From Phytomonas francai (lineage: Eukaryota > Euglenozoa > Kinetoplastea > Trypanosomatida > Trypanosomatidae), in contig MJCC01000008.1 in the NCBI GenBank assembly GCA_001766655.1, forward strand, positions 766,181 through 784,127: DNA of 17,947 nucleotides, in the 5' to 3' direction. The notes under the pieces were generated by a model that worked only from the letters and a program-made list of their open reading frames with translations, was not told the DNA's origin and did no database searches. This document shows positions 8,566 to 17,445 of the stretch, piece by piece (within the stretch, counting starts at the first letter, position 1; the number at the start of each line of letters is the position of its first letter). A program made the translations under genes and the position numbers.

Positions 8566-9558
8566 ATGCTCCAGCATCAGGATTCCAACGCCGTGGCGGC
8601 ACTTCAGGGCTTCACCGAGGCCCTGCACCAGAGCCAGCAGTCCCTCCAGAAGGAGGAAGCGCGTTTCCGCGAATCCACGCGGGCCCTAGAAATACTTCTC
8701 TCCAAGAATGAAAAGCTGCGACGCGAAAAAGTAAGCAACCCCGAAGAAGAGCAACGCCTTGAGGCTCTTCGACGGGAAAAGCTGAAACTACTCCAACTCA
8801 TCCAGCAGCAGCGCGACGCCATAGCAGAAGCAGCGCAGCACATCCAAACTCTGCGCTCACCTCGGCTGGAAAAAGAGGCCGCGGTGCGAACCAAAAGACA
8901 AGAGCTAATCAACCTACGGAAGCAATATATTCTACGCGCGACGCAGGTGCACGCGAGCGTCGCGCAGACCTTCCTACCACAGCGTTCCCTCGCGCACCTC
9001 CAGGAGGTCCACCAGCAGCGTCGGCGGGAGGCCGAAATCGCCTCGGCGATGCTCGAGCAAGCCCGAAAGAAGCGCGATGCCCTGGTGGACGAATTGTGCG
9101 CCTTGCGGGAGCTTCGGCCTACGACCTCTGAGGATGCTTCGGGGATAGGGCGGGGCGCGAATGCGGAAGGCCGTCGCGATGCCCCGCCGGACGAGGCGAC
9201 CGTGCGGGACGAAGGGTGTGAGGAGGAGGAGGCCACCTACAGCCCCACCGCGGTGGTCGCGCGGTGGACTTCCCCCGAGGAGCTCGAGGCGCGGCTTCAG
9301 GCCCAACGGCAAACCCACGCCGCCCTCGAGGATGAATTTCAGCGGCGGCAACGCGCTATGCGGAAGCGGTGCGAGGAGTTCAAAGCCTCCGTGCGGCGCC
9401 TATGCGATCAGATCGAGGAGGTAGACGCGGCGCAGCAAGCCGCCCAGCGGTCCCTTGATCAGTCCCTCAACGCGGCAGGGGGCGCGGCGGGTGGGGTTAT
9501 TGCGTGTAAGCACTGCACCGCAGATGTCGTCTCCCGTTTCCTCTGCGCGCAGACTTGA
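8566..9558 (+). CDS. Coiled-coil protein, C-terminal CxxC
   Basis: A 330-residue, mostly helical protein of no recognised family. Residues about 10-180 and 235-300 are rich in Q, E, R, L and A with heptad-like spacing, consistent with two coiled-coil blocks. An acidic, Gly/Pro-containing linker at about 183-225 separates them. After a short Gly/Ala stretch, the tail carries C314 and C317 (CKHC) and C328, which could bind metal or form a disulphide, but this is too little for a known zinc finger. No signal peptide or membrane segment is seen. ATG 8566 is the first ATG in this frame; the open frame reaches back to a TTG at 8509 that is unlikely to be used. High GC and third-position bias match the neighbouring genes. 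A structural or cytoskeletal role is possible but unsupported beyond the coiled coil. Confidence 0.85.
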   Translation: MLQHQDSNAVAALQGFTEALHQSQQSLQKEEARFRESTRALEILLSKNEKLRREKVSNPEEEQRLEALRREKLKLLQLIQQQRDAIAEAAQHIQTLRSPRLEKEAAVRTKRQELINLRKQYILRATQVHASVAQTFLPQRSLAHLQEVHQQRRREAEIASAMLEQARKKRDALVDELCALRELRPTTSEDASGIGRGANAEGRRDAPPDEATVRDEGCEEEEATYSPTAVVARWTSPEELEARLQAQRQTHAALEDEFQRRQRAMRKRCEEFKASVRRLCDQIEEVDAAQQAAQRSLDQSLNAAGGAAGGVIACKHCTADVVSRFLCAQT

Positions 9559-9681
9559 GTTCGATGGAACTTACTCTCTAACCTTCCATAGTAGACACTA
9601 GTTATACTTCCTTTTTTTTTTTTCACGTTCATTTTTGTATAAATATATTCCATTTCTGTTTCCATAAGAGTTCTAGTAACT

Positions 9682-9715
9682 TCTTTTTTACTTATTATTA
9701 TTTTTTTTTTTTTAG
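9682..9715 (+). promoter_or_regulatory. Candidate trans-splice acceptor
   Basis: Strong T-rich tract ending in TTTTAG, with AG at 9714-9715. It precedes the micro-ORF ATG at 9760 by 44 bases. It is either the acceptor of a small independent mRNA or an alternative upstream acceptor for the CSD gene. Confidence 0.5.
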
Positions 9716-9759
9716 ACTGCTGAATACCCCCCACTAGAGGGCAATTTGAAAGCACAACG

Positions 9760-9867
9760 ATGGCGCAGTGGATTTTCACCACCATGGCGGACTGTGGCAG
9801 CCCCCAAAAGGGGCCTCCTCATGTCTTTGGCAAAGGGGTACACGCCGAAACACATGACTCACAATAA
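9760..9867 (+). CDS. Possible 35-residue micro-ORF
   Basis: ATG frame of 35 residues ending in TAA, beginning MAQWIFTTMADCGSP. It is the first ATG after a strong acceptor and its base composition is more balanced than the flanking T-rich DNA. It contains a GC-rich inverted repeat at 9800-9814. I recognise no family. It may encode a microprotein, act as an upstream ORF in a longer CSD mRNA, or be a chance frame. The first bases (TGGCGCAGTGG at 9761-9771) also resemble a tRNA-type A box, but no matching B box or cloverleaf was found. Confidence 0.25.
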   Translation: MAQWIFTTMADCGSPQKGPPHVFGKGVHAETHDSQ

Positions 9868-10012
9868 GTTACCTTTCTTTCACCTTTATCACCGTTTTTT
9901 GAATACTTTGTTGAATTTTACGCAAACTCTATCCCACACACACAAAGTGATATCACTTTCATAATATTACGCATCGTAAAATATTTCTCAAGCTCTCTGA
10001 CAAAGCTTCCTA

Positions 10013-10051
10013 TTCTTTATTTTCAAGTTATACCTTTTGCTCGTTCCGCAG
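10013..10051 (+). promoter_or_regulatory. Trans-splice acceptor for CSD gene
   Basis: Pyrimidine-rich stretch ending in TTCCGCAG, with AG at 10050-10051. It would give a genomic 5' UTR of about 147 bases before ATG 10199, with no ATG in between. Confidence 0.6.
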
Positions 10052-10198
10052 AAAATCACTAAATCTCAACCTGTATTTGCCTGTTTGTGTGCCTTAGACA
10101 AAAAAAAATCCGCATCCATAACAGAAAGACCGACCCGTATCTGTACGCATACTTGTTGTGATTGTATTTTAACAAAGTTCGGAGCGTCCATTCACACC

Positions 10199-11344
10199 AT
10201 GACGGATTTCAGCAACGGAGGGGTCAATCCATGCCTGAACGTCTGGCCATCGCCGCACTCCATGCCAGGGATGACATCCTTGAACGGCGAGGCCTTTCAG
10301 GCCATCCCGATGCTATCTGAGCAACGCTACTGGGTGTCGATGTCGATGCCGATCCAGGCATCGATGATGATGGCCAGCGCGGCCCCCGCCCCCGGTGTCG
10401 GGGCCCCGATGTTCGCCCCGGGGCTGTGCCTCGACCCTTCGCTGATGCTGTCGATCCCAGTCGGGCTCGTGCCGCCGTCGCAGGGCTGCCTGCCGGCCTA
10501 CGCGCCGGCCGCCCTGCCGCTCCCCCGCCTCGCCCCGGCCGACGGGGAGGCCGGGGGGCCGCTGCTCGCGGCCCCGCCCCGCCCCGACCCCGCCGCCGCC
10601 GCCGCCTGCCAGCGGCCGGCCCGCAAGAACGGGCTGCTCTACGCCACGCAGACGCAGTACGAGGGGCGGGTCAAGCGGTACAGCCACCTGCGCGGGTTCG
10701 GCTTCCTGACGGCGACCCACCAGCTCGCCCCGCTCACGGCCGAGGACGCGGCCGGGCCCCCCCCGGACCCCGACGCCGCCGAGGAGGTGGTCGAGATCGA
10801 CGGCGCGCGCTACCGCCGCCGGCCCGTCCGCATCGGGGACATCTTCGTCCACCACCAGAAGATCCTGATCCCGCCCGGCGCCGACGGCGCGAGGGGGCTC
10901 GCGCAGGACTTCACGATCGGCGCCTGCGTCTACTTCCGCGCGGACCGGTGCACCTACCCGAGCAGCCTGCAGGCCGTCGACGTCCGGCTCCTCGTGCGGC
11001 CGGGGCAGGTGCTGGCCGACGCGTACGGCGGGGCCCCGCCACGCCACGCCCCGGAGCGCCGGGACAGCAACCCCTCCTGGGCCGTCGACGAGATGAGGTT
11101 CCTCGCCACCCGCTCCCTCCCCTCCGGCGAGACCTCGGCCTCGAAGAGCACCATGCTCGACGACGACGACGACGACGGCCGCCGCCACGTGGCCGGCGTC
11201 ATCGGCATCTCGGACATGGCCTTGCCGCTGAGGCTTGAGCGGACCAACAATGACAGGGATTCGCTCACGGAATCGCCAAACACGTGCAATACGGACCTCA
11301 CATGCCTCCTCACGCCGAAAAAATACAACTTCCTATATTTTTAA
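10199..11344 (+). CDS. Cold-shock-domain RNA-binding protein
   Basis: A 381-residue protein with a cold-shock (Y-box-like) domain at about 153-257. Residues 1-150 are Met/Pro/Ala-rich and disordered. The domain opens with YEGRVKRY (154-161), followed by the RNP1-like RGFGFL (165-170) and the RNP2-like DIFVHHQ (214-220). It ends with LQAVDVRLL, like the last strand of the fold. CSD proteins bind single-stranded RNA or DNA; kinetoplastid members such as RBP16 act in RNA metabolism, so a post-transcriptional role is likely. Unusually, 43 residues separate the two motifs where typical CSDs have under ten; the insert is Pro- and acid-rich. The C-terminal tail has six consecutive Asp (321-326). ATG 10199 is the first ATG in frame after the acceptor at 10051. 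A decayed paralogue lies at 14975-15987. No mitochondrial signal is evident. Confidence 0.88.
   Translation: MTDFSNGGVNPCLNVWPSPHSMPGMTSLNGEAFQAIPMLSEQRYWVSMSMPIQASMMMASAAPAPGVGAPMFAPGLCLDPSLMLSIPVGLVPPSQGCLPAYAPAALPLPRLAPADGEAGGPLLAAPPRPDPAAAAACQRPARKNGLLYATQTQYEGRVKRYSHLRGFGFLTATHQLAPLTAEDAAGPPPDPDAAEEVVEIDGARYRRRPVRIGDIFVHHQKILIPPGADGARGLAQDFTIGACVYFRADRCTYPSSLQAVDVRLLVRPGQVLADAYGGAPPRHAPERRDSNPSWAVDEMRFLATRSLPSGETSASKSTMLDDDDDDGRRHVAGVIGISDMALPLRLERTNNDRDSLTESPNTCNTDLTCLLTPKKYNFLYF
11159..11176 (+). repeat. GAC repeat coding for six Asp
   Basis: Six GAC codons in the CSD gene give an uninterrupted poly-Asp run in its C-terminal tail. Such triplet runs are prone to length change. Confidence 0.85.
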
Positions 11345-11524
11345 AAGAGCCGTGAGACGATAAAACTGCGCGGGGTCGCTACCAATGCGCTTTCGGCTCG
11401 TCTACATGTATAAAGGCTATGCTCCTCTCTCATACGATTTAAGGAAAGGTGGCGGGAAGGGAAGTTATAGCGTGGAAAGCGTGCAAGGGCGTTTAGTAAT
11501 GCTCACTAATCTGAGGCAACGTTA

Positions 11525-11540
11525 GGGGGGGGGGGGGGGG
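11525..11540 (+). repeat. G16 homopolymer run
   Basis: Sixteen consecutive G on the sense strand, preceded by GTTA, 181 bases after the CSD stop. A second run of the same length is at 14852-14867, also preceded by TTA. Confidence 0.9.
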
Positions 11541-11880
11541 CGGCATTATTTGTAAGAGAGAAAAAAAGAAATGAAATCACAACCAAACCATTCCAATAAA
11601 GAGAATGTGCGGACCAAAGGCGAGGGGGCGAATTTTCCAAGGGGACGATGATGCTAATAAATGAGGATGCACACATAGGCTGAAGGAATCTATCTCTACT
11701 GAGAAGTGAATCTCCTCCCGATGGTAAATAATGAAATTGGATTTTTACAAATTTATTCATCCATTCTGAGATACAAAAAATCTTCATTTCAGTCATTTTA
11801 CGATCCTTTCCCTCCCTAAAGCCTTTCTTTCGTCTTGGCATTATCTTTAAAATTCTTAGTCTTGTTATATGTACAATATC

Positions 11881-11888
11881 ACACACAC

Positions 11889-11939
<51 letters not shown>

Positions 11940-11940
11940 T
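11881..11940. repeat. (AC)n/(AT)n compound microsatellite
   Basis: Five AC units (11881-11890) are followed by about 21 AT units and a short interrupted AT tail. Alternating AT of this length can extrude as a cruciform and is expected to be length-variable. Confidence 0.95.
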
Positions 11941-12402
11941 ACTATGATGGATTTACTTTTCCCCTTTTTTCCATCTAGTTTTACTTTTATTTTGTTTTCT
12001 GAAGGGGATATTTCATCATTCTATGTACACGTCCATTTTGTCCGTAATAAATCCTTATACCATTATTATCATTATTAAAACTACTCTGTGGTAGTCATGG
12101 TTAATATTTTTAACACCGATGCTATTTGTTTTGGTCTTAGTTTATTTACGTGTGGAAAAGGTAAGCTTTATTGAAGGGGAGTATAAAATCAGCGAACAGA
12201 AACGCATTTGCTTTTGCTTTACAAATTTTTGAGGCAGTGAGCAAAAGGAAAGAGGGGTTAAAGTTACAAGGGCTAAAGTAATGAAGTGTGCATATTTTCT
12301 GGTTGTTGGGGTTCACTCTCGAAACGAATGATATATGTTTATTCATATTCTTTTTAAAAAAATCATAAGTGGCATCTGTTGTCACCATTCTGAACTAAGT
12401 AA

Positions 12403-12421
12403 GTGACGTCATATACGTCAC
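12403..12421. repeat. Perfect 7-bp inverted repeat
   Basis: Arms GTGACGT (12403-12409) and ACGTCAC (12415-12421) flank a five-base loop CATAT. It is more GC-rich than its surroundings. It could be a hairpin or a dimer-protein binding site; no function is established. Confidence 0.6.
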
Positions 12422-12648
12422 GATAATATGTATATTGTGTGCTTTTCCTTCGTTTTTGAGAGATTATTTTCTTCTTGTTTTAATCAGCAACAGGTGTTTG
12501 TGTTGTGTCCTTTCATCATCTGTTCTAGCGTTCGGTTTTTCCCAAATGTAATTGTGGAAAATATAAATGCAATTGCAAGAAAAAGCGCAACAGAAAGACA
12601 AGAGATTGACACACTTTAGAATGAAGGTGCAGGACTATGTTTTTTTTT

Positions 12649-12694
12649 AAGGGGGAGGAAGTTTATTAACCTCTTATACTATTCCCTCCCCCTT
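12649..12694. repeat. Inverted repeat, G-rich/C-rich arms
   Basis: AAGGGGGAG (12649-12657) pairs perfectly with CTCCCCCTT (12686-12694). Three more pairs follow inside after a one-base bulge, leaving a 21-base loop. It is preceded by a T run. The two arms would form a stable hairpin in RNA. Confidence 0.6.
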
Positions 12695-13050
12695 TATTGC
12701 TATCTTATTAACATTTGAAAGTGTTTTTTAACATTCCTGAGAAAGCTGCCTTTTATTATTATTTGCTTTAAATTTAGTATTTTAAAAATATTTACCATTA
12801 TTGAGAAAATTTAAGAGAAAAGTAATACTCTACTACACAATACCTCCATCATCATCACGCCCATAATCATCCATAGCGTCATTATTCATATTGAGTATTT
12901 TCTATCTTATTCATGTGTTTGCATAGTTAAAAGGACTATTGCTTTACCTCCCTGACGTATTCTGGATTGCATAAAAATAGGGGCAAAATATGTGTTCATA
13001 CAAACTTCTAATTTCTTTTGATTCTATTCCCCTTCACTTGAAAATAACCA

Positions 13051-13167
13051 ATGGGATACTTAATTTACAAAAATGCAAAGCTTGCTTTGCTGAAGTTATC
13101 GCGCTCACTAGTATCAGGACTAAATGAAGTACCTCAAAGCAGCGGCTATACACAATCCAAGTCGTGA
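13051..13167 (+). CDS. Possible 38-residue micro-ORF
   Basis: ATG frame starting MGYLIYKNAK and ending with TGA. Its last 90 bases are less AT-rich than the flanks and the peptide is amphipathic with mixed composition. A pyrimidine-rich tract (about 13008-13039) lies just before it, but no AG separates tract and ATG. It could be a remnant, a microprotein or chance. Confidence 0.12.
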   Translation: MGYLIYKNAKLALLKLSRSLVSGLNEVPQSSGYTQSKS

Positions 13168-14851
13168 AAAAAAAAAGAGCAAGAAACATGGTTATAATAA
13201 GACTTATGAAAGTATACTGATTTTTGCATCTTAGTATACACTAGTGGATCATTTTTTCTTTCCATATTTTGTAGTATATGGATGTATATACCTGTATGTA
13301 CTCTTATAGCTTTCCTGCATGCTTTTTTGTTTTTTTTTTTTCACATCATCTCGTTGTCACATTTGTATGAATCTGAAATATTGCACTAATATATACATAT
13401 ACATTTAGTGTTTTCCATTTTTGTTGCTTCCGATCAAATGTCCGTTACCTGTTTGGGGTGGAAAACTAACGGTGACTAACAAAAAAAAAAACGGAATTTT
13501 TATTCTTTAAATAAAAGCTATTCTAAAAATATAAAGTTAACTATGTACATTAAGTTATGGATTTCCTATTTTCTTATGTCTAATAGCTTTCTTCGAAAGT
13601 TATTGTTATTGAGTTAATTAAAGAGATAGGATGGAAAAGTGTAATGAATGAAAATATATTGTAGCTTAAATGCGATAAAAGGTGTTATACATTGAAGTTA
13701 CCCTTTTCACATGTTTTTTGGGAAATTTGGCAATACAAGATTACTCAGATACTCATAAAGATGATGCCTCTGCAATATATTTCCCTGGATCCCCTACATT
13801 GATGCTTGTGCATGGACATATGAACAATTTGGCCGTGTGACTATCCTTTATTATTATTATTTATTTGTTTATTTTGATTTGTCAGGTTATGAATATACTC
13901 AGCATTACTATATAAATTGTTACAAATCAAGTCATCACAGCACTCATCCCCATTTCAAGGGGCGCATTCTCCATTTATACATGAACGCTTGACATTATTC
14001 TTTTTGTTGTCTCTGGAATATAATAATTGTGAAAGTGATGCTTCTAGCTTGGCGTATGGCGGCGCATCCTCGTTTTATAAGCTTAAAAATAGTAATTATA
14101 AAATCACTATATGATCTTGAAATATGTTATTGTTTTGTTACTTACTAATATGGCGTTGGCATTATCTTTTGTGCTATACATTGCTTTTATGAATCTTTTA
14201 TAAAAACTTTTTTTAGTATGTGATAGGGGAATCAGTAGTTCAGGAGCATTGCTTCTGCATTTTTAATCCCTACTACTTTTGCTGTTCTTCAGCATTGAGG
14301 CCTGCCATATGTCTAAAGAACGATTTAGTTTCTCCGTATTTTTTTCCGGTTTCATTACTCCGATTCATCCTATTATACGTTACAATGTTTTCAGAAAAAA
14401 AAAAGGAACTTCTTCATACTTTTTAATTCATTTATATGAGTATTAATCCTAAAGTTTACTTTGCTATCGTTCGAAAATTTAATCTGTTACTAAATACAAT
14501 GGTATATATACATCATTCAATGCGTTTTGAATTTATAGGATTGTTTTAATCAGCTATTTTCTTTTTTTTTTATATAAAGCCTGTGTTTTATTTTAAAAAA
14601 TCCCACTATGCAGAATTTAAGATAAGGAGATGATAATCCAACCGAAGGTGTTTCCATTTAAACTACTATGGGTTCCTTTGGTTAGCCAATAAATCCCTTT
14701 CAAACTCAAGAACAATGTTAAGAATAAATGGTTAAATATCAACCCAGTTTTCTCATCTCCGCCTAATTTCTCATCCTTTATGTATTTATGGTTTACTGCT
14801 ACTAGATGAAAAATACTCACCTTTCATGTACAATGTAGAAAAGATACATTA

Positions 14852-14867
14852 GGGGGGGGGGGGGGGG
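14852..14867 (+). repeat. G16 homopolymer run
   Basis: Sixteen consecutive G on the sense strand, preceded by TTA and followed by purine-rich AT DNA, about 90 bases before the acceptor of the decayed CSD copy. Confidence 0.9.
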
Positions 14868-14926
14868 TTAAAAAAGCAACAAAAATAAACTTAATCAAAA
14901 GAAAGGTGAAAGCAAAACATAGGCCT

Positions 14927-14959
14927 TTCCTCCTTTGCCCACTGTTTTCCCTTTTTCAG
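14927..14959 (+). promoter_or_regulatory. Trans-splice acceptor of pseudogene
   Basis: One of the strongest polypyrimidine tracts in the window, ending in TTTTTCAG with AG at 14958-14959. The pseudogene ATG follows 15 bases later. Its survival suggests the locus may still give a processed transcript. Confidence 0.6.
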
Positions 14960-14974
14960 TGTGCTACCCAAACG

Positions 14975-15987
14975 ATGTACGTCTTTGCCTTACCTCAGGT
15001 CCACATGGACCCACACACGCTGCTCTACACCCCCCTCTCCGTCGCGGTGAACGGGGCGGCCTCTTATCTGAGCCAGGGCCACGCCTTATTTCTGCCAGGG
15101 CTGTGGCTACGGCGGTGCCGGCCCCAGCCAACATCTGAGCCTGGGAGCGGGACCTGTCTCTGTTACACAGGAGGTAGTCTGTCTGCCGCAGCCCGTGGGC
15201 CTCGTTGACCACCCGCTCCACGTCTTCCTGCCGCTCTACGGCCCCTGTGTCACGGAGCCCGGGGGTTCGCTCCCGCCGTGTGGTCCCGGTGCCCGTAGCC
15301 GGAGAAGCGAGTGAACGGCCTGAACTACACCCCAGGCGGCTTGTAAGACGGCTACGTGAAGCGGTATAACTCCGTGCGCGGGTTCGGCTTCTGACGACGC
15401 ATCAGATCGTTTCGGTTCAAGATGCTGGACCTGGGGGAATCACAACAAACGGAAAGGATTTGGAACTGTCAACAACAGAAGCATCGGATCTTAATGGAAT
15501 CTCCCCTGACAGCAGCCCTAAAATGAACCTCTTGCCACATGAGATGGACCTTGGAACGGCCGAGGATGACCGACCGACAGACATTTTACACTCCACTCAT
15601 TAAAGTCGACACCTACGTGCCACTTGAACCCAGACCTGATTCTGTCTTCGAGTGAATGATACTAGATGTATCCTTAGATTCCTTTGCCTCCGACATCTCA
15701 AATACTTCCACCGCAATGAAAACAGTGAAGTCTTATACGCATGTACAGTCGACCCAAGGGATATCTTTGTGCACCAGAGCTACGTGTGTATGCATGGCTT
15801 CTGTGCCTTTCCATTTCGTGGCCGAGTTCGCTTTCCGGTTAGCTATATGGAAGGGCAGAGTTCATACCACGCAGTAAATTCGGAATTGCTTCCTTAGGCA
15901 GTGCATCCGGTTGTGGATTCGATGAGTATACCAACTTCAGACAATCCAGACAACAACAAAAAACTTTTCAAGAACTTACCTCGATGA
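14975..15987 (+). pseudogene. Decayed cold-shock-domain paralogue
   Basis: A broken relative of the 10199-11344 gene. The first frame (14975 to about 15070) begins MYVFALPQ. A second frame (about 15072-15310) contains PVGLV and LPLYGP, matching PVGLV and LPAYAP of the intact protein. A third (15311-15391) reads NGLNY, a TAA stop at 15344, then DGYVKRYNSVRGFGF, matching NGLLY and YEGRVKRYSHLRGFGF. A one-base shift at 15391 continues with LTTHQ, matching LTATHQ. After stops at 15601, 15625 and 15637, the same frame holds DIFVHQ (15760-15777) and a stretch like the last CSD strand up to TAG 15895-15897; similarity may continue weakly to 15987. The first 400 bases keep the GC-rich composition of real genes; the rest is drifting. 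The inter-motif insert was even longer here (about 120 codons). Identity is firm; lesion positions are approximate. Confidence 0.85.
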
Positions 15988-17400
15988 ATTGAAGTGTTGG
16001 AAGGTTTGTGTAAAAGTAATGGAATCTAAATAAGTTCACAATAATAATTTTGTAGAATTTATATAAATGTGCAGACGTAGATGTTTATAACATTCCCTTA
16101 CACTCCATTGAGATATAATAAAGATCATATTTACCTGTTTTGCCCCTTAGACTGATGTTATATTTATATAAAATACGAATATCATGAGTTTAATAACAGA
16201 GCATTCCCATATCAAATCCTTATTTTGCTCTGGAAGGCAAACAAAATCACTAGACAAGATTTTTAAGAAAGTTACTCTATTTTTTCCCTCTTTGTGGTAG
16301 AATATAAAAATTGGTTATCGTTCCCTAAATTCTTTACTCATTTTAAAATTATATTGTTAGACTTTTTTGTTCCCTTGTGTGTGTAGCCTTGGCTATTCTG
16401 AAGGCCTGTGGGCACGTTAGGTGTTATTTTATTGTATCCGCTCAAGCAAACTTCAGTCCCTAAACAGGCTTCTCAGGAAGTGTGGATAAGCATGATAAAG
16501 AAATAATTATCACATTTTGTAAAGGTAAAATCCTTTAGGTACGAATTGCCCATGTAAAAAGGGCTACTCTCAGTGACTTGGTAATGATTCCTATATAGTA
16601 TTATCGCCATTATTATTTACGCTTACTTCCTTATTTCAGAGGTGTTTCGGGGAATTAATATTTTGCTCACTTCTATTCTGTACCCTAAAATGGAACTGGT
16701 TGGTGTGGTAAAAAAGAGAGAATTCGAACAAGTAAATGAACTTTTAAAGATGATTAGGTCACGTCTATCATCTCCTGATAGGCACAAATGGGATAAAAAA
16801 TCATAAATTAGGAATATATATATAGTAATGAAAATGATGTCTTGCTTTATTACATAGCCTCTAGCTTTCTACCTTTTCTTTCAATATTTCATGTGTTCAT
16901 TTTTAAATACTTACATTTACCTAAAAAAGAAGTATTCTGTGTCATTCTTTTGCTAAGGATATTGTGATATTTAAAAGCATTTGAAATGGAGATGTAACGT
17001 ATCAAAAACAGTCTAGTTCTAATATGACACCAAAGGCCTTCACTGAAATACTGTTTCTTTTACCTCTTCAAAATGACCCAAATCATATTCACTCATTTCA
17101 CGTTTAAATCTTCTCTCATAAACTCTCACTTTTGCTCAAAAGCTTTTTTAGTTAAAAAAAGAACTTTCTTTTTTTACACCTCACCGTCCGCATCATGAGC
17201 TGTGAATCTCTCTAATGCGTTTTCATTTAGCTAACAGGCACGCGTGCAGGAAGTTATTTGCAAAGTAATTTGCCTTCCAACTAACAATTCCAGTTATTTA
17301 CATTATCTTTTGCCTCGCTGAATTAGGGAAGGCGTAGCTTAGGCAAAATTGCTACCAAAGCTCTCCGGTTGTCAAAACCCTTTCCTTATCGTAATTGATA

Positions 17401-17427
17401 TTGCTATTTTTAGTTTTCTATCTCTAG
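17401..17427 (+). promoter_or_regulatory. Candidate trans-splice acceptor
   Basis: T-rich tract ending in TCTCTAG, with AG at 17426-17427, 18 bases before the ATG at 17446. Context fits a spliced-leader acceptor, but such tracts also arise by chance in this AT-rich DNA. Confidence 0.3.
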
Positions 17428-17445
17428 TTTTCGGGTCGTTTGGCT

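Larger units (their letters stand above)
9559..10198. other. Spacer with two splice acceptors
   Basis: 640 bases between the coiled-coil gene and the CSD gene. It holds T-rich tracts, two apparent trans-splice acceptors (AG at 9714-9715 and at 10050-10051), a micro-ORF at 9760-9867 and a short inverted repeat at 9800-9814. Confidence 0.6.
11345..14926. other. 3.6 kb AT-rich region without confident gene
   Basis: No GC-rich coding stretch is visible. The left end should contain the CSD 3' UTR. Contents noted separately: G16 runs at 11525-11540 and 14852-14867, the microsatellite at 11881-11940, inverted repeats at 12403-12421 and 12649-12694, and a micro-ORF at 13051-13167. No RNA gene was recognised. 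Confidence 0.65.

Noticed and set aside
9761..9771. tRNA A-box-like sequence TGGCGCAGTGG
   Set aside because: No B box at proper spacing and no cloverleaf could be folded; the match is probably accidental.
10313..11238. Long antisense and alternative-frame ORFs over the CSD gene
   Set aside because: Shadows of strong GC bias; the sense frame has clear CSD motifs.
11645..11685. Possible C/D snoRNA boxes (GATGATG ... CTGA)
   Set aside because: The C box is imperfect and there is no terminal stem or clear D' box.
12428..12619. 63-codon ATG frame
   Set aside because: No splice acceptor, AT-rich codons and no recognisable motif.
14220..14820. Open frames at 14220-14426 (+) and 14617-14820 (-)
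   Set aside because: Both begin with GTG and lie in AT-rich DNA without splice signals or motifs.
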